Assembly (NCBI GenBank): GCA_001304875.1
Contig: BBZO01000002.1
Coordinates: 155,661-219,660, forward strand
DNA: 64,000 bases
Source: Clostridia bacterium UC5.1-2E3
Lineage (GTDB): Bacteria > Bacillota > Clostridia > Lachnospirales > Lachnospiraceae
Direction: 5' to 3'
Position numbers and translations under genes: made by a program. Of this stretch, positions 9,697-20,105 are shown in pieces; within the stretch, counting starts at the first letter, position 1, and each line of letters starts with the position of its first letter. The notes under the pieces were generated by a model. The model searched no databases and was not told the origin of the DNA. It saw only the letters and a list, made by a program, of their open reading frames with translations.

Positions 9697-11366
9697 ATGA
9701 AATCCGACATCCAGATCGCTCAGGAAACCCAGATGCTCCCCATCAAAGAAGTCGCCGCCGCCTACGGCATCACCGAGGACGACTTAGAGCTCTACGGCAA
9801 ATATAAAGCCAAGCTCTCCGACGACTTCCTGGCGGGCCTCTCTTCCCGCCCCGACGGGAAATTAGTCCTGGTAACCGCCATCAACCCCACCCCCGCCGGT
9901 GAAGGCAAAACCACCACCAGCGTCGGCCTGGGACAGGCCCTTGCCAAAATCGGAAAGAATGCCATCATCGCCCTGCGCGAGCCGTCCCTCGGCCCGTGCT
10001 TTGGCATCAAGGGAGGAGCCGCCGGCGGCGGATACGCCCAGGTGGTTCCCATGGAGGACTTAAATTTACATTTCACCGGAGATTTCCACGCCATCACCTC
10101 GGCGAATAACCTCCTGGCGGCGCTTTTAGACAACCACATCCAGCAGGGCAACGCCTCGGCATCGACACCCGGCAGGTACTCTGGAAACGCTGCCTCGACA
10201 TGAACGACCGCGCCCTCAGAAACATCGTGGTGGGTCTGGGAGCCAAGGCCGACGGCGTGGTGCGGGAGGACCATTTCGTCATCACCGTCGCCTCCGAGAT
10301 CATGGCCATTTTATGTCTCGCCGACGACATGAAGGATTTGAAGGAGAGGCTTGGGAAAATCATCGTGGCCTACAACTTCGCGGGTGAGCCTGTGACGGCC
10401 GCCGATTTACACGCGGTGGGAGCCATGGCCGCACTCTTAAAGGACGCCTTAAAGCCCAATCTGATCCAGACCTTAGAGCACACCGGAGCCATCGTCCACG
10501 GCGGACCCTTTGCCAACATCGCCCACGGCTGCAACAGTGTGCGCGCCACGAAGACCGCCCTCAAGCTGGCTGACATCGTGGTTACCGAGGCCGGTTTCGG
10601 CGCAGACTTAGGCGCAGAGAAGTTCTTCGACATCAAATGCCGCAAGGCGGGGCTTAAACCCGACGCAGTGGTGCTGGTGGCCACGGTCCGCGCCCTCAAG
10701 TACAACGGCGGCGTGCCGAAGGATCAGCTGAGTGAGGAGAATCTGGATGCGCTTAAGAAGGGCATCGTAAACCTGGAAAAGCACATCGAGAATATCCAGA
10801 AATATCACGTGCCCGTGATTGTGACCTTAAACTCCTTCATCACCGACACCCAGGCCGAGTACGAGTTCATCCGGAACTTCTGCGAGGAGAGAGGCTGTGA
10901 GTTTGCGCTCTCTGAGGTGTGGGCCAAGGGCGGCGAGGGCGGAAAAGCCCTGGCCGAGAAGGTGGTCTACACGCTGGAGAACAAGGAGAGCCATTTCGCC
11001 CCCATCTACCCGGACGAGATGAGCTTAAAGGATAAGATCTTTACCGTGGCCTCGGAGATTTACGGCGCGAAGGGCGTGAACTACTCCCCGGCGGCGGAGC
11101 GCGCGCTGAAGAAGATCGAGGACATGGGCTTTGGAAACCTGCCGGTCTGCATGGCCAAGACCCAGTATTCCCTGTCCGACGACCAGACGAAGCTGGGCCG
11201 GCCGGAGAACTTCGATATCAGCATCCGCGACGTCTATGTCAGCGCGGGCGCAGGCTTTGTGGTAGCCTTAACCGGCGCGATCATGACGATGCCGGGACTT
11301 CCGAAGAAGCCGGCGGCGGACAACATCGACGTGAACGACGACGGTGTGATCACAGGATTATTCTAA
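9697..11366 (+). CDS. fhs: Formate-tetrahydrofolate ligase
   Basis: Makes 10-formyl-THF from formate, ATP and THF for one-carbon metabolism. The P-loop block [20 protein letters not shown] lies near residues 62-81, followed by [20 protein letters not shown] and the [18 protein letters not shown] stretch typical of the family. The C-terminus has [19 protein letters not shown]. The ATG at 9697 follows AAGGAG. The frame breaks near 10154, where AACGCCCTCGG is read as AACGCCTCGG; the expected sequence [18 protein letters not shown] is restored by adding the C. With that correction the protein is 556 residues, the family norm. The first part uses unusually many C-ending codons. Confidence 0.97.
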
Positions 11367-11377
11367 AAGAAAATTTC

Positions 11378-11433
11378 ATGACGGAGGTGTCCTGCGGGGC
11401 CGGAGATTTCCGGTCTGGCAACACTTCCGTCAT
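11378..11433 (+). repeat. Compound hairpin between fhs and murE
   Basis: Outer arms ATGACGGAGGTGT (11378-11390) and ACACTTCCGTCAT (11421-11433) pair over 13 positions with one G-U wobble. An inner CCGGA/TCCGG hairpin sits inside. There is no T-tract, so a simple terminator is unlikely; a cis-regulatory or protein-binding element is possible. It lies 12 bp after the fhs stop. Confidence 0.5.
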
Positions 11434-11463
11434 CGTGCGTATTATACGGTATGGAGGAACGAT

Positions 11464-12939
11464 ATGAGATTGATGGATTGGCTCGGTGAGCTTTCTTATG
11501 AGCATGTGCAGGGAAGTCTTGACCGGGAGGTGAAAGACGTGATTTATGACTCCCGCAAGGCCTGCCCCGACACGGTGTTTGTCTGCATGAGGGGAGCCAG
11601 CGTGGACTCCCACAAATTTGCCGGCGACGTGATCGCAAAGGGAACGAAGGTGCTGGTGGTGGAGAGAGAGGTGGAGGCGCCGGAGGACGTGACGGTCTTA
11701 AAGGTGGAGAACGGCCGCTCGGCGCTGGCGTATCTCTCGGCGGCCCGTTTCGGCTATCCCTTACGGAAAATGACCGCCATCGGCGTGACCGGAACCAAGG
11801 GAAAGACCACCACCACCTACATGATCAAGTCCATCGTGGAGGCGGCGGGAAGGAAGGCCGGCGTCATCGGCACCAACGGCGCGGTCATCGACGGCGTGCG
11901 CTACGAGACGAAAAACACCACGCCGGAGTCCTACGAGCTCCAGGAGTATTTCGCCAAAATGGTGGAGGCGGGCTGCGACTGCCTGATTATGGAGGTTTCC
12001 TCCCAGGGCATCATGATGCACCGGGTGGACGGCATGGAGTTTGACTACGGGCTGTTCCTCAATATTTCCCCGGACCATATCGGGCCCAACGAACATAAGG
12101 ATTTCGAGGAGTATTTTTATTATAAGAGGCAGCTTTTAAACCGCTGCCGGGTGGGGCTGGTGAACCGGGACGACCCCAGATATGATGAGATTACAGAGGG
12201 CGCTTCCTGCGAGCTCTATTCCTTCGGCATGGATCACGATGCGGATTTCAGGGCGGAGGACGTGGAGTGCATCTGGGACGAGAGCTTCGTCGGCACCCGC
12301 TTTAAGGTGGCCGGGAAGGAAAACATGGACGTGCGCATGAGCATCCCCGGGCGCTTCAATGTGGCCAACGGCCTGGCAGCCCTGGCCGTGTCCTCCCTGC
12401 TGGGGCTTCCGAAGGAGAAGATCTGCCACGGGCTGGAACATATCCACGTCAATGGACGCATGGAGATCGCCTATGCCTCCCCGGAGTTTACGGTGATCAT
12501 CGACTACGCCCACAATGCGGTCAGCATGGAAAGCCTCTTAAAGACGCTCAGGGAGTATAACCCCGGCCGTCTGGTCTGTGTCTTCGGCTGCGGCGGAAAC
12601 CGGGCGAAGGACCGGCGCTACAGCATGGGCGAGATCGGCGGAAGGATGGCGGATCTCTCGGTCATCACCGCGGACAATTCCCGGTTTGAGAAGGTGGAGG
12701 ATATTATCGCGGACATCAGGTCCACGCTGGTTCCCACCGGGGGCGCCTACGAGGAGATCCCCGACCGGCGGGAGGCCATTTTCCACACGATCCGGAATGC
12801 GAAGCCGGGCGACATGATCGCGGTCATTGGAAAGGGCCACGAGGACTACCAGGAGATCGAGGGCGTGAGGCATCATTTCGTCGATCGTGAGGTGGTGGAC
12901 GAGGCCGTGGCAGAGCGCATAAAAATGAGAGGCAGATAA
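11464..12939 (+). CDS. UDP-MurNAc-tripeptide synthetase, MurE family, with a DNSR instead of DNPR motif
   Basis: Mur ligase that adds the third amino acid to the UDP-MurNAc-dipeptide in the cytoplasm. ATP-binding motif GVTGTKGKTTTTYMI lies near residues 106-120; NISPDHIGPNEHKDFEEY and IDYAHNAVSMESLLKTLR are the next Mur ligase blocks. The diaminopimelate-specific motif of classic MurE (DNPR) appears here as ADNSRFE. So the class is certain but the third-position amino acid is less so. The length of 491 residues and the intact frame fit the family. It is followed one base after its stop by murF, so the two are translated together. The start has a GGAGG site. Confidence 0.88.
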   Translation: MRLMDWLGELSYEHVQGSLDREVKDVIYDSRKACPDTVFVCMRGASVDSHKFAGDVIAKGTKVLVVEREVEAPEDVTVLKVENGRSALAYLSAARFGYPLRKMTAIGVTGTKGKTTTTYMIKSIVEAAGRKAGVIGTNGAVIDGVRYETKNTTPESYELQEYFAKMVEAGCDCLIMEVSSQGIMMHRVDGMEFDYGLFLNISPDHIGPNEHKDFEEYFYYKRQLLNRCRVGLVNRDDPRYDEITEGASCELYSFGMDHDADFRAEDVECIWDESFVGTRFKVAGKENMDVRMSIPGRFNVANGLAALAVSSLLGLPKEKICHGLEHIHVNGRMEIAYASPEFTVIIDYAHNAVSMESLLKTLREYNPGRLVCVFGCGGNRAKDRRYSMGEIGGRMADLSVITADNSRFEKVEDIIADIRSTLVPTGGAYEEIPDRREAIFHTIRNAKPGDMIAVIGKGHEDYQEIEGVRHHFVDREVVDEAVAERIKMRGR

Positions 12940-12940
12940 C

Positions 12941-14313
12941 ATGGAACATATAACGGTAAACGAAATTGTAACGGCCACGGGGCGGACAGCTGCTTGGCGG
13001 GGGACGGGGGATGTGGAGGTTTCGCGGCTCTCCATCGACTCCCGCGACATCGAGGGAGGAGATCTCTTCGTGCCGCTGATCGGGGAGAAGGTGGACGCCC
13101 ACCGGTTTATCCCACAGGTGTTTGAGAAGGGGGCGGCGGCCACATTGACCAGCCGCGGCGGCGAGACGGACGGCGGGCATCCCTGGATCCTGGTGGACGA
13201 CACGGTGAAGGCGCTGCAGGCCGTGGGCAGCCTCTGCCGCGACCGGCTTACGATTCCCCTGGTGGGGGTGACCGGAAGCGTGGGAAAGACCACCACCCGG
13301 GAGATGATAAGCGCCGCCTTAAGCGCCGGTTTCCGGGTGTTTAAGACGCCGAAGAACAATAACGGACAGCTGGGCGTGCCGGTCACGCTGTCGAAGATTA
13401 CGGGGGACGATGAGATCGCGGTCATTGAGATGGGCATGAGCATGCCCGGCGAGATGGAGGTCATCGCGCGGATAGCCCGCGTGGACACGGCGGTCATCAC
13501 CAACGTGGGCGTGACCCACATCGAGAATCTGGGGACGCGGGAGAACATTCTGCGCGAGAAATTAAATATCCAGGAGGGCATGAAGGAAGGGGGAACCCTT
13601 CTCTTAAACGGCGACAATGACCTGCTTAAAACCGTGACGGCCCGTCCGGGGATCCGGACGCTTTTCTTCGGAACCGGCGGCGGAAACGACTACCGGGCCG
13701 AGGACGTGCGGATGGAGGACGGCTTTGCCTCCTTCACGGCGGTACATAACGAAACCCGCGTGCCAGTTTCCTTAAATGTCATGGGCGAGCACAACGTATC
13801 AAACGCCTGGCGGCCCTGGCGGTGGCGGAGCTTTACGGCATTCCCATGGAGAAGGCCGCGGAAACGCTGAAAACCTATGGCGGCTACGAGGGGCGGCAGA
13901 GGATCTTTGACTGGAACGGCATTCACATGGACGACGACACCTACAACGCCAGCCCCGACTCCATGAAGGCGGCGGTGAAGGTGCTCTGCTCCATGGCCTG
14001 CGAGGGACGGCGCATCGCGGTGCTGGCGGACATGAAGGAGCTGGGGCCCGACGAGGAGCGTTTCCACCGCGAGGTGGGAACCTTCATCGGCGGGATGCCG
14101 GTGGATGAGGTCATCACCCTGGGCGAGCTGGGGGCGGCCATCGCCAGGGGCGCGGCGGAGAAAAATCCCGCCTGCGTGACGGCTTCCTTTATGGACAAAG
14201 AGGAGATGGAAGGCTATTTAAGGAGCCGTATGAAGCGGGGGGACACCGTTCTCTTTAAGGGCTCCAACAGCATGAAGCTGGGCGAGGTCGCGGCCCATTT
14301 CAGAGAGGACTAG
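12941..14313 (+). CDS. murF: UDP-MurNAc-tripeptide-D-Ala-D-Ala ligase
   Basis: Adds the D-Ala-D-Ala dipeptide to complete the soluble peptidoglycan precursor. Motifs include SIDSRDIEGGDLFVPL near residue 30, the P-loop GVTGSVGKTTTREMI, KNNNGQLGVP and EMGMSMPGEMEVIA, then DDTYNASPDSMKAA toward the C-terminal domain. The frame breaks near 13806: adding one C to AACGCCTGGCGG restores GEHNVSNALAALAVAELYGI, a conserved block. Corrected length is about 457 residues. It follows the MurE-like gene by one base and precedes priA by six, so all three are probably one operon. Confidence 0.95.
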
Positions 14314-14319
14314 AGACGG

Positions 14320-16560
14320 ATGGCAGAACAATATGCCGACATTATCATAGATATTTCCCACGAGAAGGTGGACCGGGTGTTCCAGTACCGGATCCCGGAG
14401 GCGCTTGCGGGCGAGGTGACCGTGGGAGCCCAGGTGGATATCCCCTTCGGACAGGGCAATTCCCTGCGAAAAGGCTATGTGGTGGGACTGACGGGGACGC
14501 TCTCATACCCGGCGGAAAAGCTCAAGGAGATTTCCGCCGTCCGGAAGGAGGCGGTGTCGGTTCAGTCCCAGCTCATTAAACTGGCCTGGTGGATGAAGGA
14601 GCAGTACGGCTCCACCATGAACCAGGCCTTAAAGACCGTGCTTCCGGTGAAGCAGAAGGTGGCCGGCCGCAGGGAAAAACGCTGATCTGTCATCTTTCGC
14701 GTGATGAACTGGCGCGGGCGCTCGAGGAGGCAGAGAAAAGAGCTTCAAGGCGAGGGCCCGGCTTTTGCTGCCCTGAAAGAGAGCGGGGAGATCCCCTGGG
14801 CGGTGGCGAAAAATCAGTTAAATATCTCCGAGGCAACGGTAAAACCGCTGATTGAACGGGGGATTCTCTCGCTGGAGGAGAGACGGAAGACTCCGCCGGG
14901 CGGGGAGAATGCGCCCTCCGGTCCCAGGGTGACGCTCAACGGGGAACAGCAGGCGGCGGTCCGGGGGATTGTGAGGGATTTAGACAGCGGACGCCCCGCG
15001 GTTTCCCTCATCCACGGCATCACCGGCAGCGGGAAAACCGAGGTCTACATGGAGATCATCGGGCATGTGCTGGCGCAGGGAAAGCAGGTGATTCTGCTGA
15101 TCCCGGAGATTGCCCTGACCTATCAGACGGTGATGCGGTTCTACCGGCGGTTCGGGGACCGCATCTCCATCATGAACTCCCGGCTCTCGGCGGGCGAGCG
15201 CTATGAGCAGTGGCAGAAGGCTGCGGCAGGGGAAGTGGACATCCTCATCGGGCCGCGCTCCGCGCTGTTTGCGCCGTTTCCCAGGCTGGGGCTCATCATC
15301 ATCGACGAGGAGCACGAGGGGGCCTATAAGAGTGAGACCATGCCCCGGTACCACGCCCGGGAGGTGGCCGGGGAGCGGGCCAGGATGGAAGGCGCCGGGC
15401 TGGTTTTAGGCTCCGCCACCCCGTCCATGGAGGCCTACGCCATGGCGGAGGCAGGAATTTACCGGCTCTACCGGCTCACAAAGCGGGCCGTGGAGGATGC
15501 CAGACTCTCCAGGGTTCACGTGGTGGATCTCAGAGAGGAGCTGCGAAACGGAAACAAATCCATGTTCAGCGGGAGGCTCACGGAGCTTGTGGAGGAGCGG
15601 CTCCGGAAAAAGGAACAGATCATGCTGTTCATCAACCGGCGCGGGTACTCCAACTTCATGTCCTGCCGTTCCTGCGGCGAGGCCATCCGCTGCCCCCACT
15701 GCGACGTGTCGCTGACCTACCACAGCGCGGGCCGGCGGGCGGGAGACGGAGGCGTTCTCACCTGCCATTACTGCGGGCACACGGAACCGGTTCCGAACAA
15801 ATGCCCTCACTGCGGCTCCCCCTACATCGCCGGGTTCGGCGTGGGGACGCAGCGGCTGGAGGAGATGACCCGGCTTGCATTTCCAGGCGCCCGGGTGCTG
15901 CGCATGGATGCGGACACCACCTCGTCGAAGAACGGGCACCAGGAGATTCTGGAGAGCTTCGGAAGAGGGGAGGCGGATATTCTCATCGGGACGCAGATGA
16001 TCGTGAAGGGCCACGACTTTGCGCGGGTCACGCTGGTGGGGATCATGGCGGCGGATCTGTCGTTGAACACGCCGGATTTCCGGTGCAGCGAGCGGACATT
16101 CCAGCTGCTTACCCAGGCGGCGGGGCGGGCGGGGCGCGGCTCCCGGGCCGGGGACGTGGTGATCCAGACGTACCACCCGGAGCACTACAGCATCCGCGCG
16201 GCGGCGGCCCAGGACTACGGGATGTTTTTCCGGCAGGAGATGGAGTTTCGAAGAGTCATGAATTACCCGCCGGCCTGCAGGATGCTGACGGTGCAGTTTG
16301 CCTCCCCGAAGGAGGAGGAAGCGGACCGGGCGGCGAAGGCGGCGGCGGAGAGAATCGCGGACGCCGCCAGGGAGGCGAAGGCCCAGGTGCTGGGACCTGT
16401 GAACGCCTCTGTATACAAAGTTAATGATATTTACAGAAAAATTTTATATATAAAGCATACGAATTATGATATACTAATAAGAATGAAAAATGACATGGAG
16501 GAATATGCCGCACAGACGGAGCCCTCAAAGGGACTGCTGGTGCAGTACGATTTCTCGTGA
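14320..16560 (+). CDS. priA: Primosomal protein N' (replication restart helicase)
   Basis: Superfamily 2 helicase that reloads the replisome at stalled forks. The N-terminal DNA-binding domain reads DIIIDISHEKVDRVFQYRIP. The helicase core has Walker A GITGSGKTEVY, the DEEH box IIDEEHEGAYKSE, and QAAGRAGRGSRAGDVVIQTY. A zinc-binding segment shows four CxxC pairs (CRSCGEAIRCPHC and CHYCGH...CPHCGS). Two frame breaks lie close together: near 14679 (a lost A) and near 14739 (an extra A), so the text between them, TLICHLSRDELARALEEAEK, is in another frame. The apparent ORF start at 14701 is therefore not a true start. Confidence 0.95.
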
Positions 16561-16581
16561 GGACGAGGAGAGGCGAAAGAA

Positions 16582-17055
16582 ATGGCAATCAGACAGATTC
16601 GAGTGATTGGAGACGAGATTTTAAGAAAGGAATGCAAGCCGGTGACGGAGATGACCGACCGCACCCGGGAGCTTATTGAGGACATGTTCGAGACCATGTA
16701 CGAGGCAGGCGGTGTGGGTCTTGCGGCCCCCCAGGTGGGCATCCGCAGACAGATTGTGGTTATCGACGTGGAGGATGGCAACCAGTACGTCCTCATCAAC
16801 CCGGAGATCATAGAGATGGAGGGAAGCCAGACCGGAAGCGAGGGGTGCTTGAGTGTCCCCGGAAAGAGCGGCCAGGTGACCCGTCCAAACAAGGTAAAGG
16901 TGAAGGCCCTCGACGAGAACATGGAGGAGATCGTCCTGGAGGGCGAGGAGCTTTTAGCCCGCGCCATCTGCCACGAGTGCGATCACTTAAAGGGAGAGCT
17001 TTACGTGGATCTGGTGGAAGGCGAGCTGATGGATGTGCAGGCAGAGGAAGAGTAG
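16582..17055 (+). CDS. def: Peptide deformylase
   Basis: Removes the N-formyl group from nascent proteins. All three family motifs are present in order: GVGLAAPQVG (residues about 45-54), EGCLSVPG, and the metal-binding CHECDHLKG with HExxH. The cysteine of EGCLS and both histidines would bind the catalytic metal. Length 157 residues is normal. It lies 21 bp after priA and 3 bp before fmt, the usual def-fmt pairing that links formylation and deformylation. Intact frame. Confidence 0.97.
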   Translation: MAIRQIRVIGDEILRKECKPVTEMTDRTRELIEDMFETMYEAGGVGLAAPQVGIRRQIVVIDVEDGNQYVLINPEIIEMEGSQTGSEGCLSVPGKSGQVTRPNKVKVKALDENMEEIVLEGEELLARAICHECDHLKGELYVDLVEGELMDVQAEEE

Positions 17056-17058
17056 AAG

Positions 17059-17996
17059 ATGAAACTGATATTTATGGGAACGCCGGATTTCTCTGTGGGG
17101 GCGCTTAAGGCCTCATCGAGGCCGGACACGAGATACAGGCTGTGGTGACGCAGCCGGACAAGCCGAAAGGCCGCGGCAAGGCGGTTCTGATGACGCCGGT
17201 GAAGGAAGTGGCGCTGGAGCACGGCATTCCGGTGTATCAGCCGGTGCGGATCCGCAAGGAGCCGGAATTTATAGAGACGCTTAGGGCCATGGAGCCGGAC
17301 GCGATGGTGGTGGTGGCTTTCGGCCAGATCCTGCCGAAGGAGGTGCTGGACATCCCACGGTACGGCTGTGTCAATATCCATGCCTCCCTGCTTCCCAAGT
17401 ACCGCGGGGCGGCCCCGATCCAGTGGGCGGTCATCGACGGCGAGCGGGAGAGCGGGGTGACCACCATGCTCATGGACGAGGGACTGGATACCGGCGATAT
17501 GCTGGAGAAGGCCGTCGTCGTGCTGGATGAGAAAGAGACAGGCGGAAGCCTTCACGATAAACTGAGCGAGGCGGGCGGAAGGCTTATCGTCTCCACCTTG
17601 AAGAAGCTGGAGGAGGGGACGGCGGTGCGCACGCCCCAGGGCGAGACGCCCACGGCCTACGCCAGAATGCTGGATAAATCCTTAGGGGACATCGACTGGA
17701 CCATGGACGCGGCGGCCATCGAGCGGCTGATCCGGGGCTTAAATCCCTGGCCCAGCGCTTACACCTCCTTAGACGGGAAGACCCTTAAGATCTGGGCGGC
17801 GGACGTGCTTGCGGAAGGATCGGACGGCGAACCGGGAGAGGTTCTGCGGGTCGGAAAGGACGCGGTTTTCGTGAAGACGGGCGAGGGCACGCTGGCCATA
17901 AAGGAGCTTCAGCTGGAGGGCAAGAAGCGGATGGACGCGGGCGCGTTCCTCAGAGGCTTCTCCCTGGAGCCGGGCGCCGTATTCAGAAAGCGATAA
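17059..17996 (+). CDS. fmt: Methionyl-tRNA formyltransferase
   Basis: Formylates initiator Met-tRNA using 10-formyl-THF, itself supplied by the nearby fhs product. The N-terminus is MKLIFMGTPDFSVGALKA. The catalytic region reads NIHASLLPKYRGAAPIQWAV, with the Asn-His-Asp triad's N and H visible, and GVTTMLMDEGLDTGDML follows. The frame breaks near 17111 where AAGGCCCTCATCGAG is read without one C. Corrected length is about 312 residues. ATG 17059 lies 3 bp after the def stop and was chosen because the conserved MGTPDFS motif follows at once. Confidence 0.96.
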
Positions 17997-18052
17997 CGCT
18001 CCGGTGAGCAGAGAACAGAGACAGTACAGAATTTGAAAGGAGTTATGATTTT

Positions 18053-18780
18053 ATGTATGGATATGGAGGATACGGCATGGGGTACGGCTGGTTCGACCCG
18101 ACGATGATCCTTCTTCTGATCGGCATGGCGCTTTCCATGCTGGCATCGGCGAAGGTGCAGAGCACCTTTGCGCCTACTCGCGGGTGCGGAGCAAGACCGG
18201 CATGACCGGCGCCCAGGCGGCGGAGCGGATCCTGCGCTCCCAGGGCATCGACTACGTGCGCGTGGGCCATGTGCGGGGCAATCTGACAGACCACTACGAC
18301 CCGAAGAACAAGGTCTTAAACCTGTCAGATACCGTGTATAATTCCACCTCCGTCTCGGCCATCGGCGTGGCGGCCCACGAGTGCGGCCATGCGGTGCAGG
18401 ACAAGGTGGGATATTTCCTCTTGAACTTCCGGGGCAGTCTGGTTCCTGCGGCCAACTTCGGCGCGCAGCTTTCCTGGCCCCTCATCATCATCGGCTATCT
18501 GTTCGGCGGAGCCGGCGGCACGCTGGTGAAGGTGGGGATCCTCATGTTCTGCGCGGTGGTGTTGTTCCACCTGGTGACGCTTCCCGTGGAGCTTGACGCC
18601 TCCCGGCGGGCGCTGCGCCTGTTGGACGAGAACGGCATTCTGGTGGAGGACGAGGTGAAAAAGACCAGAAAAGTCCTGGGTGCGGCGGCGTTAACCTATG
18701 TGGCGGCCCTGGCGGCCTCCATCCTGCAGCTGTTACGGCTGCTTATCCTGTTTGGCGGACAAAGGAGAAACGATGACTAG
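18053..18780 (+). CDS. YugP-type zinc-dependent membrane peptidase
   Basis: Neutral zinc metallopeptidase family protein of about 242 residues. The metal site is HECGHAVQ (HExxH) near the middle. Hydrophobic segments lie at the N-terminus (MILLLIGMALSMLASA), before the C-terminal third, and at the C-terminus (ALTYVAALAASILQLLRLLI). The first 15 residues are Gly/Tyr-rich, as often seen in this family. The start at 18053 follows AAAGGAG. One frame break near 18174 (GCGCCCTACT read as GCGCCTACT) separates the first 40 residues from the rest. The stop overlaps the rsmB start. Target proteins are unknown. Confidence 0.88.
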
Positions 18781-20105
18781 GACGGAAGATTCCAGGGAGA
18801 TTGCCCTGGACATTCTGATGGAAATACTGGAGAGGGAGGCTTAAGTCACCAGGTTCTGCGCCAGGCCCTCTCCAAATACCAGTATCTCGACAAGGCGGAG
18901 AGAAGCTTTATCACCAGGCTCTCCGAGGGAACCGTGGAATATCTGCCCCAGATCGATCACGTTCTGGGGACCTGTTCCAGCGTGAAGGTACATAAGATGA
19001 AGCCGGTCATACGGACGATTCTCAGGATGTCTGTGTACCAGCTCCTTTATATGGACCGGGTTCCCGACGCCGCGGTGTGCAACGAGGCGGTGAAGCTGGC
19101 GATGAGGCGGAAGTTTGCGGGGCTTAAGGCTTTGTGAACGGAGTCCTGCGCACCGCAGCCAGACGGAAGGACGAGTGGGTGTTTGAGGACGGAGCCCTCG
19201 CCTGCTGCCTGCCCCAGTGGCTCTATGACCGCTGGGCTTCGGAGTACGGAAGCGAGACCGTACGGCGGATGGCGGAGAGCTTTCTGGAGAGCCGGAGGCT
19301 TTCGGTGCGCTGCAATGTGAGCCGTGCGCCGAAAGAGGAGATTATTAAAAGCTTAAGATCGCAGGGCGTGACCGTGGAGGAGAGTGACCTCTCCCCGGCG
19401 GTTTTATATTTGCGTGACTATGACTATCTGGAACGGCTGGAGGCGTTTGAAGAAGGCCTCATCCAGGTGCAGGATGTCAGCTCGGTGCTGGCCGGCCATG
19501 CGGCGGCGGTGAAGAGCGGAGACCGGGTCATCGACGTCTGCGGAGCGCCCGGCGGCAAGAGTCTCCATGTGGCGGACCTTTTAAAGGGAACCGGCCATGT
19601 GGAGGTGCGGGACATAAGCGATTACAAGGTGGGACTCATCGAGGAGAACATCGCCCGCGCAGGATTTCAGAACATGGAGGCCAGAGTCTGGGATGCCCTG
19701 GAACTGGATCCAGAGGCAGTGGAGAGCGCGGACATCGTGCTGGCGGATCTCCCCTGCTCGGGCCTGGGGATCATCGGGCGGAAGCCGGAGATCAAATACC
19801 GGGTGACGCCGGAGCAGATTAAGAGCCTTGCGAAGCTGCAGCGGGAGATTCTCTCCGTGGTCTGGCAGTACGTAAAGCCGGGCGGACAGCTGATCTACAG
19901 CACCTGTACCATTTCTCCGGAGGAGAACCAGAACAATGTAAAATGGTTCCTGGAAAACTTCTCCTTTGAACCGGCGGGCCTTTCCGGACGGCTCCCGGAA
20001 ACACTGGACACCGGAAGCTTTAAGGAGGGCTGGGTGCAGCTGCTGCCCGGCCAGTATCCCGGCGACGGATTTTTCATAGCGGCACTTAGACGAAACGATG
20101 GATAG
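18773..20105 (+). CDS. rsmB: 16S rRNA (cytosine-967-C5)-methyltransferase
   Basis: An N-terminal NusB-like RNA-binding domain (RTILRMSVYQLLYMDRVP) is joined to a C-terminal SAM methyltransferase of the Nol1/Nop2/Sun type. The methylase has VCGAPGGKSLHVADLL, the PCS motif in DLPCSGLGIIGRKPEI, and the catalytic TC motif in YSTCTISPEENQNNV. Two frame breaks are seen: near 18839 (GGAGGGCTT read as GGAGGCTT) and near 19129 (AAGGGCTTT read as AAGGCTTT). Correcting the second restores the conserved LKGFVNGVLR motif. The start overlaps the yugP stop by 8 bp and the stop overlaps the rlmN start, indicating translational coupling. Confidence 0.95.

Noticed and set aside
14701..16560. priA as a shorter protein starting at 14701
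   Set aside because: The N-terminal DNA-binding domain is present upstream; two close indels make the false start. There is no ribosome-binding site at 14701.
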